NCBI GenBank assembly: GCA_003514385.1
Contig: DOQR01000004.1
Location: 173,239-237,238, forward strand
From: Oscillospiraceae bacterium
Lineage (GTDB): Bacteria; Bacillota; Clostridia; Oscillospirales; Acutalibacteraceae
Direction of reading: 5' to 3'
DNA: 64,000 bases
Part shown: piece by piece, positions 44,741-53,430 of the stretch
Numbering within the stretch: the stretch's first letter is position 1
How the letters are laid out: each line of letters opens with the position of its first letter
Position numbers and translations under genes: made by a program
Notes under the pieces: generated by a model
What the model saw: only the letters and a program-made list of their open reading frames with translations
Told to the model about the DNA's origin: nothing
Databases searched by the model: none

Positions 44741-44872
44741 TTCGTTCCCCGCTTTCTTTGAGAGATTTCATGTGTTAAAAAGTGTTAGAAACACCTGTTT
44801 TGCAAAGGTTGGAGCACAAAAAGAGAAAGACTCGACAATCACGAAAACCGTTGATTATCAAGCCTTCTGCGC

Positions 44873-44959
44873 TGGTGCGGATAACAGGAGTTGAACCTGC
44901 ACCGAGTTGCCCCGACTAGAACCTGAATCTAGCGCGTCTGCCAATTCCGCCATATCCGC
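44873..44959 (-). tRNA. tRNA-Leu (anticodon CAG)
   Basis: An 87-base class II tRNA with encoded CCA. Acceptor GCGGATA pairs with TATCCGC, and anticodon stem CTAGA/TCTAG encloses TTCAGGT (anticodon CAG, reading CUG). It has a long variable arm, and T-arm AGGTTCAACTCCT. Confidence 0.96.
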
Positions 44960-45058
44960 ATTTGTACTTCCTAAATTTTACACGGCGGAAGCTACCGAGG
45001 GTGAAGCTGAACGCTTTAATCACCGATAAGTTTGGCGGGCACCCTAAGGAACCCGCCA

Positions 45059-45142
45059 TGGTGCGAGAGACGGGACTTGAACCCGTACGGGATTACCACA
45101 CGCCCCTCAAACGTGCGCGTCTGCCGATTCCGCCACTCTCGC
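45059..45142 (-). tRNA. tRNA-Leu (anticodon GAG)
   Basis: An 84-base class II tRNA with encoded CCA. Acceptor GCGAGAG pairs with CTCTCGC, and the anticodon loop TTGAGGG gives GAG (CUC/CUU). It lies 99 bases upstream of the other tRNA-Leu on the minus strand and is probably in one transcript with it; between them is a GGCGGG / CCCGCC hairpin (45034-45057). Confidence 0.95.
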
Positions 45143-45278
45143 AGGTCTGTTCTGAATCGTTGTCTTTGTTCCCTCAGAACGTTGACTATTATAGCAAAAG
45201 GGGTTGTTTATGTCAAGCCTTTTTTCAAAGTTTTTTCAATATTTTTTCCTTTATTTTTAAGCGGCGTTTGGCTTGGGA

Positions 45279-46880
45279 TTATCCGCTTTCTAAAGCCGTT
45301 ATTTTGTCGGCGATAGCCTTGAACACCGGGGCGCAGTCGGACGCGCCTCCGCTTCCCCTCTCTTTGAAAACCGTTATGACATAGCGAGGATTTTCAACCG
45401 GGAACCAGCCCGAAAACCATGTGTTGTATAATTCCTCTCCGTTTTCAAACTTTCCGGTCTGCGCGGTTGCTGTCTTGCCGGCGGCGGTAGTGTTTTCAGG
45501 CTTTGCTCCCCTGCCGTTTCCGTTTTCGACTGCGCTTTTGAGATATTTTGAAAGTATCGACGCGGTATTACCGCTCATAACATACTCGCCCGCACGCTTT
45601 TCATGTTCAAAGACAATGTTTGTCCCGTCGATTGCTTTTTCGACAAGGTACGGAGTGTTGTATGCGCCGCCGTTTGCTATACAGGACATATATGCGCAGA
45701 CGGTGAGCGGAGATGCGGTAAGCGTGCCCTGACCGAACGCGAGATTGGCAACAGCTGCCTTTGAGTCGAGCTCGGAGACTTTCGGTAAATATCCCGATAC
45801 AGAAGTTATGCCATCGCACAAATCTATAGATTTGCCGAAGCCGAGATCGGAGAGAGTCGATATCATCTTTTCTCTGTCGAGCTTCTGCGCAAGATGAATA
45901 AAATAGGCGTTGCAGGAGCGCTCAAGCGCACCACACATATCAACAACTCCGTGAGCCTTATGCTCATAGCAGCCGAATTCAACGCCGCCGACTTTCGTCA
46001 CGCCCGTGCAGTCATATTTTATTGACGGAGATATCCCCTGTTCGAGCGCGGCAGCGGCGACGGCAGGTTTGAACACGGAGCCTACCGCAAAGGCGCAAAA
46101 AGCGCGGTTGATAAACGGAGAATTGCTGTCCGAAAGGCTCTTCGCCGGGTCGTTTGAATCGAACACCGGTCGGCTCGCGCAGGCTTTTATTGCTCCGCTT
46201 TTCGGGTCAAGTATAACAACTGCGCCGATGTCCACTCCGCACTCGTTCATACAGTCTTCGACTATCTGCTGAATCTCAAGATCGAGCGTTAAATATACGC
46301 CCGACTCGCCGTATCCTCCGTTGGTGCGAGCGGTTATATCCGCTCCCGATATGACCCGCCCATAGGCATCGACCGGGAACACAGCGCTGATGCTCCGGCG
46401 GTTATTTTTAAATATGCTTTCAAATGACTTTTCTATCCCGCAGACTCCGCCGCCGTCGGAGTTCGTATAGCCGACGATATGCGCCGCAGGCTGGCGCGGA
46501 GAATATCGTCTTTCAACACCTATTATTTTCACATCTTCGCATCCGCTCTCGCCAGACGGCACTCTTACAGCCACGGGACGACCTTTTGAAAGCTTTTCGC
46601 GAGCCTGTTCAAAGTCATCGTCATCGAGCATTTTCCGAAGCTCGGAAAGAGCTGCGGCAGTCGGTCTCGCGGCGGCAAAATATTCTGTATAACCGTTTGT
46701 TATGAGCCGACCGTTGCAGTCATATATCGGCGCGCCCAAATCAGACAGTTCTATGCTTCGGGTATTTTTCACCGCTCCTGCGGCGGTATCGAGCCCGGTT
46801 GAAACGCTTATCAATTGGAGGCAGACCACACCCATGAGCAGGCAGAATATAAAAAACACAACGACTGCGCGTTTAGGCAT
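45279..46880 (-). CDS. Class B penicillin-binding protein (transpeptidase)
   Basis: 533 residues from the ATG at 46880 (CGGAG eight bases upstream). One N-terminal membrane helix (about 5-27), a linker/dimerisation region (about 45-190) and a transpeptidase domain with SxxK as Ser268-Val-Phe-Lys271, SxN as Ser322-Cys-Asn324, and the third motif as Lys469-Thr470-Ala471. The usual third motif is KTG, so the glycine is replaced. The enzyme cross-links peptidoglycan stem peptides outside the membrane. At 533 residues it lacks PASTA domains. It may be a sporulation-type (SpoVD-like) or elongation PBP. Confidence 0.92.
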   Translation of the reverse strand: MPKRAVVVFFIFCLLMGVVCLQLISVSTGLDTAAGAVKNTRSIELSDLGAPIYDCNGRLITNGYTEYFAAARPTAAALSELRKMLDDDDFEQAREKLSKGRPVAVRVPSGESGCEDVKIIGVERRYSPRQPAAHIVGYTNSDGGGVCGIEKSFESIFKNNRRSISAVFPVDAYGRVISGADITARTNGGYGESGVYLTLDLEIQQIVEDCMNECGVDIGAVVILDPKSGAIKACASRPVFDSNDPAKSLSDSNSPFINRAFCAFAVGSVFKPAVAAAALEQGISPSIKYDCTGVTKVGGVEFGCYEHKAHGVVDMCGALERSCNAYFIHLAQKLDREKMISTLSDLGFGKSIDLCDGITSVSGYLPKVSELDSKAAVANLAFGQGTLTASPLTVCAYMSCIANGGAYNTPYLVEKAIDGTNIVFEHEKRAGEYVMSGNTASILSKYLKSAVENGNGRGAKPENTTAAGKTATAQTGKFENGEELYNTWFSGWFPVENPRYVITVFKERGSGGASDCAPVFKAIADKITALESG

Positions 46881-46964
46881 AATATCATCTCCGACGGTTG
46901 ATAAATTTATCATTGACCGTTCGGCGCGATAAAATGCAGACGCACAGCCGCTTAAAATTAAGTT

Positions 46965-48200
46965 TTATTTTTCGTCGGTGCTTCGGCGGATAAACGCGCC
47001 CGCCGAAACATCGGCATCGCAGTCAAAAGTGAACTCCGCCATGGGATTCGGGGCATTGTCGACGCTCTCTCCGAGAGAATTTTTGAGATTCCTGACGGTG
47101 ATAACCGTCGGCTCTTTTCCCCTGTTCATTATTTCAAGCTCATCGCCCTCAAAGAACCTGTTGCGCTGGCTGACGGTAAGAGTTCCGTTTTCGCTCTTCA
47201 CGGCTATCGCCGCCACTTCCCAGCTGCGGACATAGCCGCCTTTATAATATATCTGGGCATCGTCGCGAGGAGAGCCGAAAAAGAAGCCTGTGCAGTAGTC
47301 TCTGTGACTTATTTTATAGACTTCGTCCACCATCCACTGCGTGGGTTTGAAATCATTTGACGGCGCGGCGAGATAGGCATCGACAGCGCTTCTGTATGCG
47401 TTAGTCACAACGGCGGTGTAATATTCGGTCTTTGCCCTGCCCTCGATTTTGAAGCTTGAAACACCGGCTACGATGAGCTCCGGGATATGCTCGATCATGC
47501 ACATATCCTTTGAGTTCATTATATATGTGCCGCTCGCAGTTTCTTCAACGGGGAAATATTCGCCATGGCGGGTGCGCTCCATGAGGCTGTATTCCCAGCG
47601 GCAGGGCTGAGAGCATTCGCCTTTATTTGAGTGCCTGTCGGTAAGATAGTTCGAGAGCAGACAGCGTCCTGAATATGAGACGCACATCGCGCCATGGACA
47701 AAGCATTCGAGCTCCATTTCTTTGGGCATTCCGGATCGGAGGTCGGCGAGCTCATCGAGCGTGAGTTCTCGCGCAGATACCACTCTTTCCGCGCCGAGGT
47801 CAAAGAGCATACGCGCGCTCTCGGCATTGGCGACACCTGTCTGCGTGGATATATGAATCGGCACTTTGGGTGCATATTTTTTTGCATAAGAGAGCACGCC
47901 GAGGTCGGTTATTATCAGCGCATCGACTCCGGCAGCCGAAGCGGATTCAAGAAATTCCGGCAGTTCTTTGAGCTGGGCAGTATTTGGAATAATATTGCAG
48001 GTAAGATAAACTTTAACGCCGTTTTCATGGGCAAACGACACGGCTTTTGCAAGCTCATCGTCCGAAAAATTCTTCGGCGCGGCACGCATGCCGAAGCGCG
48101 TTCCGCCCATATAGACCGCATCCGCGCCGTAATATACGGCGGCTTTCAGGCGCTCCGCATCTCCTGCGGGTGCAAGAACTTCGGGTCTTATTATATCCAT
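46965..48200 (-). CDS. Peptidase U32 family protein, TrhP-like
   Basis: 411 residues from ATG 48200 (AAAGGAG six bases upstream). N-terminal PEVLAPAGDAERLKAAVYYG (read about 6-25) and GADAVYMGG, then the U32 signature ELECFVHGAMCVSYSGRCLL (about 160-180) with the iron-sulfur ligand cysteines, SNKGECSQPCRW. U32 proteins of this type act in tRNA hydroxylation (TrhP) or 23S rRNA modification rather than as true proteases. It lies 55 bases after mltG, with a hairpin between them, and may share that operon. Confidence 0.92.
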   Translation of the reverse strand: MDIIRPEVLAPAGDAERLKAAVYYGADAVYMGGTRFGMRAAPKNFSDDELAKAVSFAHENGVKVYLTCNIIPNTAQLKELPEFLESASAAGVDALIITDLGVLSYAKKYAPKVPIHISTQTGVANAESARMLFDLGAERVVSARELTLDELADLRSGMPKEMELECFVHGAMCVSYSGRCLLSNYLTDRHSNKGECSQPCRWEYSLMERTRHGEYFPVEETASGTYIMNSKDMCMIEHIPELIVAGVSSFKIEGRAKTEYYTAVVTNAYRSAVDAYLAAPSNDFKPTQWMVDEVYKISHRDYCTGFFFGSPRDDAQIYYKGGYVRSWEVAAIAVKSENGTLTVSQRNRFFEGDELEIMNRGKEPTVITVRNLKNSLGESVDNAPNPMAEFTFDCDADVSAGAFIRRSTDEK

Positions 48201-48222
48201 TGCGGCACTCCTTTTCATAGAT

Positions 48223-48252
48223 AAGGGAGCAAGCGTTTTGCCTGCTCCCTGT
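48223..48252 (-). terminator. Hairpin between mltG and the U32 gene
   Basis: AGGGAGCA / TGCTCCCT stem right after the mltG stop; no T-run follows, so it may be a processing or attenuation hairpin. Confidence 0.5.
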
Positions 48253-48255
48253 GAT

Positions 48256-49641
48256 TCAGTTCTGGCTGAAAGCCTTGAGCACATTGGCGTCGTGCTCGCT
48301 CTTCGTCCTCGCCATATAGATATTTCCGAACTTATCGTGGCAGAAATAATAGTATTTGGTATTCGACGGATAGAGCGCCGCCTTTATTGCCGCCGCACCG
48401 GGGTTACATATTGGTCCGGGCGGAAGTCCCTGCGCCGAATAGGTGTTGTATGCATCGGCATACTTGTTGACGAGATTGACATCGGTTATAGGCGTAACAT
48501 ACTTCTTGATATAATCTTTAGTAGAATCACACTCGAGTCTGCCGGCAGTCTGGGACGGGTTCTTTAGGCGATTGTGAATAACAGAAGAGATAAGCTTCAT
48601 CTGTGTATCGTCCGCCGCCTCACGCTGGATTATCGAGGCTATAGTCAGAATCTCGTCGACAGAATAGCCGAGCTCCTTGGCGCGCTTGTCATAAGCGTCA
48701 GTCCAGACATCAGAGAAAGCGTCAAGGAATCTGCGGATTGCTATATTTGCGCTCTCGCCCTGGAAGAAATCGTAAGTGGACGGGAAGAGGTAGCCCTCAA
48801 GGCGATAAGTTCTGTTCTCGCTGTTCTTTATCGATGAGAGGAACGAATAATCGAACTGCGACTCACTGATAGCCTTGATGAAATAAGCGGAAGTACAGAC
48901 GCCGTATTCCTCAAGTCTTGCGGCTATCTGCGGGATAGACCAGCCCTCGGGGAACAGCAAAGTTACAGTATTGGGTCCCGCCTGAACGGCGCGGCACTCA
49001 TAAAGCATACCCTCAACACCCATACTCGGCTGAAGATAATAGACACCGCTTATATATTCGGGCTCGGGAGGTCCGACAAAGAAAACTTTTATCTTATATC
49101 CGAGCTTCTGTATTTTATTGAGTCCGCTCTTCATTCCCGTACCCTTGGCTGCGGAAGATACTTTGTAGAACATCTTGCAGAAGGCTTTGTTGGAAATGAG
49201 ATCGTTATCGTCGAGAATATCGATTATCTGGTTCGTAGTAGCGTTCTGCGGGATATTGACCGTGACTATATCATTGCCGCGGTTTATCGCGAGGACATCG
49301 TTTATGCACGAGATGGCTATAAACGAAAGCACGACGGATATGGCGACAATAACAAGTATAAAAGCGGTCAGGACAAGTGCGTCCGCGGTCTTATCGGTCT
49401 TTGTCTTAGTCTTTGCTGACGCTCCGCCGGAGAATGAGCGAGAACCTGCCGAGCGCTTTTTAGCAGGACGGCTCAAGAAATATACTTCACCCTTATAGAC
49501 GGGCACATCGTCCTGCGGCTGAGTCGATGCATTGTCGTCCTCATCGATATGGACAACAAAGTTCTTGACTTTTTCGCGTCTGTCCGGCGTACCGGGCGTT
49601 CCGCCCTGGTCGCCGCTGTAAAGTTTAAGCGTTCTTTTCAT
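48256..49641 (-). CDS. mltG: Endolytic transglycosylase MltG
   Basis: 461 residues. A cytoplasmic N-terminal segment (about 1-85, charged and low complexity) precedes a membrane helix (about 88-110), a LysM-like part (about 124-165) and the YceG/MltG domain with LEGYLFPSTYDF; Glu282 is the expected catalytic acid. It continues with IASIIQREA and CDSTKDY. MltG cuts nascent glycan strands and sets their length. It follows the 5-formyl-THF cyclo-ligase gene by 12 bases in a multi-gene operon. Confidence 0.95.
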   Translation of the reverse strand: MKRTLKLYSGDQGGTPGTPDRREKVKNFVVHIDEDDNASTQPQDDVPVYKGEVYFLSRPAKKRSAGSRSFSGGASAKTKTKTDKTADALVLTAFILVIVAISVVLSFIAISCINDVLAINRGNDIVTVNIPQNATTNQIIDILDDNDLISNKAFCKMFYKVSSAAKGTGMKSGLNKIQKLGYKIKVFFVGPPEPEYISGVYYLQPSMGVEGMLYECRAVQAGPNTVTLLFPEGWSIPQIAARLEEYGVCTSAYFIKAISESQFDYSFLSSIKNSENRTYRLEGYLFPSTYDFFQGESANIAIRRFLDAFSDVWTDAYDKRAKELGYSVDEILTIASIIQREAADDTQMKLISSVIHNRLKNPSQTAGRLECDSTKDYIKKYVTPITDVNLVNKYADAYNTYSAQGLPPGPICNPGAAAIKAALYPSNTKYYYFCHDKFGNIYMARTKSEHDANVLKAFSQN

Positions 49642-49653
49642 ATGTAACTCCTC

Positions 49654-50238
49654 TCAGCCGTTTGAAATTACCCTTTTTTCCGTCACTACGACATCGGCGC
49701 GTCTGTCAAATCTTCCGCGCGGAAGCCGATTGCTTATACAGCACTCGTAGCATATCCCCGCCGTATCCCCTTTGAAGCGGGACAGAAATCTGTCGTAGTA
49801 TCCCTTGCCGAAGCCGAGGCGATAGCCCTGTTCATCAAATGTGAGCGCGGGTATAATGCACAGTCCCTCGTTAAGATTCACGAGCTTCTCACATTTTGAC
49901 TTTATCGGTTCGAGTATCCCGTAAGCACCCTTTTGCAGGTCGTCAAATGAAGTTATATAATAAAACTCCATCTCGTGAAGTCCCGGTATACAGCGCGGAA
50001 CGGCGACTCGCTTTGAGCGCTTCAGCGCGTCTTCGATAAGGGCGTGAGTATCGACTTCTATATCATTCGAGACATAGGTCAGAAGCGTACTGCACTCCCT
50101 GTACCGCCAGAGATTCGTCAGGCGGTTGAAAATACGCGCGTCGAGGCTTTTCTTATCCTCTGCAGTGAACTGCGAGCGCAGAAGCCTGCACTTGCTTCTG
50201 ATCGCCGCCTTTTCTTCTCGTATATCTCTCAGGAGCAT
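49654..50238 (-). CDS. 5-formyltetrahydrofolate cyclo-ligase
   Basis: 194 residues. N-terminal basic helix with KAAIRSKCRLLRSQ-like sequence, a nucleotide-binding segment, then LTFDEQGYRLGFGKGYYDRF (about 131-151), the signature of the MTHFS/YgfA family. It converts 5-formyl-THF to 5,10-methenyl-THF with ATP. Its first bases overlap the end of the DJ-1 gene by ten, so the two are coupled. Confidence 0.95.
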   Translation of the reverse strand: MLLRDIREEKAAIRSKCRLLRSQFTAEDKKSLDARIFNRLTNLWRYRECSTLLTYVSNDIEVDTHALIEDALKRSKRVAVPRCIPGLHEMEFYYITSFDDLQKGAYGILEPIKSKCEKLVNLNEGLCIIPALTFDEQGYRLGFGKGYYDRFLSRFKGDTAGICYECCISNRLPRGRFDRRADVVVTEKRVISNG

Positions 50239-50771
50239 TGGAGCGACTCCTCGATTTTCTTCATCTTCGCTTCGCCGACAAAAGCCGCGCCTATTGCGAT
50301 TCCGAATTTCACGGCGCTGCCCATACCTTTGGCGGTTATTATATTGCCGTCCGTCACAACAAACGAATCTGAAAGCTCTGCGCCTTCAAGTTCGCTTTCA
50401 AAGCCCGGGAAGCAGACAGCTTTTTTGCCTTTGAGCATGCCCTTGTGGCCGAGTATCGACGGGGCGGCGCATATAGCACAGACAAGCTTTTGGTTTTCAT
50501 ATGCATAGTCAACAAAGGCGTTGACTTTAGCAGAACGTTCGAGATTCAGCGTACCGGGCATTCCGCCGGGCAGAATAACGGCTTCTATATCATCGCCGGG
50601 TGTTAAATCGCTGTCCACAGCGTCGCACACGGTGCTTATTCCGTGCGCTCCGGTTATGACGTCAGAACCGACGCCGACTATTTTCACTTTCAGATCGGCT
50701 CTGCGCAGAACATCGACCGTCGCGAGAGCTTCGACCTCTTCAAAGCCGTTTGCAAGAAATATATATATCAT
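50229..50771 (-). CDS. DJ-1/PfpI family protein
   Basis: 180 residues: IYIFLANGFEEVEALATVD at the start, AVILPGGMPG (about 64-73) and the nucleophile elbow VCAICAAPSILG with Cys101. This is the DJ-1/YajL/ThiJ subgroup, linked to glyoxalase or protein-repair activity and oxidative stress. It sits between a GNAT and the folate gene in an operon that also contains mltG. Confidence 0.93.
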   Translation of the reverse strand: MIYIFLANGFEEVEALATVDVLRRADLKVKIVGVGSDVITGAHGISTVCDAVDSDLTPGDDIEAVILPGGMPGTLNLERSAKVNAFVDYAYENQKLVCAICAAPSILGHKGMLKGKKAVCFPGFESELEGAELSDSFVVTDGNIITAKGMGSAVKFGIAIGAAFVGEAKMKKIEESLQCS

Positions 50772-50786
50772 ATCTTTTCCCTCCGT

Positions 50787-51665
50787 TTAACCGAGAGTAA
50801 GTCCCATATAGGCGTTTTTTATATCTTTAAGCGCCGATGTCGAATCTGCATTAAGCGGCAGGAGCATGGCGTTGTTGCGGGTCGTGAACGAATCCGCAGA
50901 GAGCGGAAAATCAAGCGGAAGTCTGAACGAAAACTCGCTGCATTTGCTCGCCGAGAGCAATGCATGAGCGAGCACAGGTATGCATCCGCGCCTTGCGGCA
51001 CACTCTCTGATTATCGCCGTTTCGCTTTCTTCGTCAAAGAGTGCATAGGCGGAACTCCTGCCTGATGAAAATGCGGCGACGCTCTTGCAGCCGGCGTTGG
51101 CGTTTTCGTCTATTGCGTATTGCAGAGCATCGATATCCCAAACAAAGCAATCAATGCCGCAGAGACAGGCGTTTCTGACCGTCTGCATATTTTCGGCGGT
51201 GAGCTCTTCAATCTCAGCGCTGTTATCCGCGATAAGTTCAAGGCGGCTTCGGTCAATTTTCAGAAGTTTTTCTTCAAAAGCCGGACGGTAGCCGAAGCGT
51301 GAATAGTAAGCAAACAGGCTGTCCTCCGCCGGAACGAGGCAGATATAATCAAGCCCCGAATTGCGGCACAGCAACTCGGCAGAGCAAAGAAGCTCGCCCA
51401 TATATCCGCGCGAACGAAAATCCGGATGGGTACAGGCGGCATAGAGATACTCCGCATCAAACGCCTCCCCTGCTATTCTCACTTTACCGTCAAGCAGATA
51501 GAGCGCCGAACATATCTTCCCGTCCTCGCGCCCGATGAGCGTGTGTTCTGGGACGAAGCGGCTGCGCATAAACGCGCCGATATAATCATCGTCATCGCCG
51601 AAACATGTCTGCCACAGTGCAGTAAGCTCGCCGATATCATCTTTTGAAGCAGTTGAAATGATCAT
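50787..51665 (-). CDS. GNAT family N-acetyltransferase (Eis-like layout)
   Basis: 292 residues from ATG 51665, whose ATGA overlaps the stop of the DUF2156 gene by 4 bases. The GNAT core has YAACTHPDFRSRGYMGELLC (about 73-92), the acetyl-CoA-binding RxxGx(G/A) loop. A second, degenerate acyltransferase-like half and a C-terminal sterol-carrier-like part (about 200-292) recall the Eis layout. The acceptor is unknown. Translational coupling suggests it works with the DUF2156 protein. Confidence 0.88.
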   Translation of the reverse strand: MIISTASKDDIGELTALWQTCFGDDDDYIGAFMRSRFVPEHTLIGREDGKICSALYLLDGKVRIAGEAFDAEYLYAACTHPDFRSRGYMGELLCSAELLCRNSGLDYICLVPAEDSLFAYYSRFGYRPAFEEKLLKIDRSRLELIADNSAEIEELTAENMQTVRNACLCGIDCFVWDIDALQYAIDENANAGCKSVAAFSSGRSSAYALFDEESETAIIRECAARRGCIPVLAHALLSASKCSEFSFRLPLDFPLSADSFTTRNNAMLLPLNADSTSALKDIKNAYMGLTLG

Positions 51666-52567
51666 TTCTTGACCCTTGCCATATATTTTTCGAGCAGGAT
51701 ATCCGGGCAATAAGAGAGCTTTGCTTTGCGCAGTCCCTCGGAACCGGTATCATCCTCGCGGTTGATGTATTTATACTGCGAGAGCGCGTTCGCTGCAAAC
51801 TCGCGGTTTATCATCGGATATGCTCCGCGAATATCAGCATAGGCTTTTTCAATATGGGTGCAGAAAACCTCGGGGTTCATCTCCTCGCCGAAGGTGAACG
51901 CGACTACTTCGCCGTTCGCTCTGAGCAGCCCGCCGACAAAGCCCAAATCAAAGTAGTTTTCAAAGCTTATATTTATCGCATCGAGCTCATCGTCCATCGC
52001 CTCGGGGTCTTTTTCCCTGTTTCTGCGCTCCCACTCGGCGTTCATCGCTCTGCACTCATCAAGGTTGTCCGCGGTTATGGGCTCATAGCTCCACTCATTT
52101 TCGCGCATAAATGCGGCGATATGATTTCTCTTGCCGTGGAACTTCTTGCCGGGCAGGTTGATAAGATTCTCGGTAAGATATATATAATCAAAACTGTCTC
52201 TGAGCGGTTCAAAATCGAACTTGCCAGGGAACAGCTCCTCGACCTTTTTCACACACTCGTTGTTGAGACCGAACATCTCGAGTCCGTAGCCTCTTTTGGC
52301 TGAATCTTCTTCGATAAGTTCAATCGCCGCTTTCAAATCCCCCTCGCCGACGGGAAAACCGTAAGTCGGTCTTTTGATGCCGTTGTCGTCATCGGTGCCG
52401 TTGATTGAAAAGAGAAAGTCGTCATGCGACGCGATTCTGATATTATAGACATGCTGCCAGATAAACATATCGCCGAAGCTGTAGTCACAGCCAAAGCGTT
52501 TTGCGTGGCTGATAATGGGAGCCACCCACTTTCTGTCCTCAGTTACCGGAGGGCGGAAATCCAACAT
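51662..52567 (-). CDS. DUF2156 (LPG-synthetase C-like) aminoacyltransferase-fold protein
   Basis: 301 residues from ATG 52567 (GGGAGA nine to twelve bases upstream). DUF2156 features are YSFGDMFIWQHVYNI (about 30-44), KKFHGKRNHIAAFMREN (about 140-156), and a C-terminal FCTHIEKAYADIRGAYPMIN and INREDDTGSEGLRKAK (about 270-285). The fold is shared with MprF/FmhA aminoacyltransferases, which move an amino acid from tRNA to a lipid or peptidoglycan. No membrane domain is present, so it is cytoplasmic. It is the first gene of the operon running through mltG; the substrate is unknown. Confidence 0.88.
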   Translation of the reverse strand: MLDFRPPVTEDRKWVAPIISHAKRFGCDYSFGDMFIWQHVYNIRIASHDDFLFSINGTDDDNGIKRPTYGFPVGEGDLKAAIELIEEDSAKRGYGLEMFGLNNECVKKVEELFPGKFDFEPLRDSFDYIYLTENLINLPGKKFHGKRNHIAAFMRENEWSYEPITADNLDECRAMNAEWERRNREKDPEAMDDELDAINISFENYFDLGFVGGLLRANGEVVAFTFGEEMNPEVFCTHIEKAYADIRGAYPMINREFAANALSQYKYINREDDTGSEGLRKAKLSYCPDILLEKYMARVKK

Positions 52568-52772
52568 AAATAACAATCTCCCTGTTTTCAGTCTGCGCTG
52601 AGCAAACTTCCCGAATTTAGGATTTAAATAATTATAACAAAATCATACAAATTTTTCAAGAGTCCGAAACGCCAACTGAAAATTGCATTGAAGAGCATTT
52701 TTAGTACGAAATGCAGAGAACAAAGATATTCTTGACAGTCACACACATTTTATACTTCACATAAAGCCAAAA

Positions 52773-52834
52773 GGGAGCGCGCCCGAGTACCCGCACCAAA
52801 AGTTTTGGTGTTACAGGATATGAGGCACGCCCCC
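52773..52834 (-). terminator. Large nested hairpin after dpaB
   Basis: Outer arms GGGAGCGCGCC (52773-52783) and GGCACGCCCCC (52824-52834) pair at 9 of 11 positions. Inside is the perfect palindrome CACCAAAA-G-TTTTGGTG (52794-52810). On the minus strand TTTT follows the outer stem. The remainder of 52568-52772 is AT-rich and shows no gene. Confidence 0.55.
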
Positions 52835-52839
52835 ATATA

Positions 52840-53430
52840 TCAAACCGCGGAGGGAGCAAGCAGCAGAGGTTCAAGCTGCACGCCCGAGAGCGCGGTAACG
52901 GCTGCATCGTAAGTTTTTGAAAAATCGGCGACAATGGAATTCGGCTTTTTTATATGATCGTCCTGGCGCATCGGGACGAAATATATATGCTTTGTGTTGA
53001 GCAGTCTGCCTATATTGGCGGCCGCCGCGCCGAGAGCGTCGTTTGTAGAGACGGCGAGCAGCACCGCTCCACCGTTTCTGATATGCGATTTTGCCGCAAG
53101 AGTCACCGGTGTATCATTTATTCCGTTTGCGAGCTTCGCAAGGGTATTCCCCGTACACGGTTCAATGATAAGAATATCTATCATTTTTTTAGGTCCTATC
53201 GGCTCGGCGTCGGTTATAGTATGAATAACAGGCTTCCCGCAAATATCTTCTATCTCGCGAACAATATCCGCCGCTTTTCCGAATCGGGTATCAACAGAAT
53301 ATGCGTTTTCAGACATTATCGGAAGAATATCCGCGCCCTTCGATTTTAGCTCCCGCATCTCGGCTATCGCTTTTGAAAGCGTGCAGAACGACCCGCACAG
53401 GGCAAAGCCCACGCGCAACTGTTTCATCAA
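52840..53430 (-). CDS. dpaB: Dipicolinate synthase subunit B
   Basis: 196 residues of the flavoprotein (HFCD) fold: VGFALCGSFCTLSKAIAEM (about 6-24), IIEPCTGNTLAKLANGI (about 88-104), SHIRNGGAVLLAVSTNDALG (about 114-133) and FVPMRQDDHIKKP. SpoVFB/DpaB and DpaA oxidise dihydrodipicolinate to dipicolinic acid, the Ca2+ chelator of the spore core, made in the mother cell. Its start overlaps the stop of dpaA by 4 bases. Expression is expected late in sporulation. Confidence 0.96.
   Translation of the reverse strand: MMKQLRVGFALCGSFCTLSKAIAEMRELKSKGADILPIMSENAYSVDTRFGKAADIVREIEDICGKPVIHTITDAEPIGPKKMIDILIIEPCTGNTLAKLANGINDTPVTLAAKSHIRNGGAVLLAVSTNDALGAAAANIGRLLNTKHIYFVPMRQDDHIKKPNSIVADFSKTYDAAVTALSGVQLEPLLLAPSAV

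Noticed and set aside
52731-52760. TTGACA near 52732 as a promoter in the gap beside dpaB.
   Set aside because: The only -10 candidate (TATACT) is 13 bases away, too short, and no gene follows on the plus strand.
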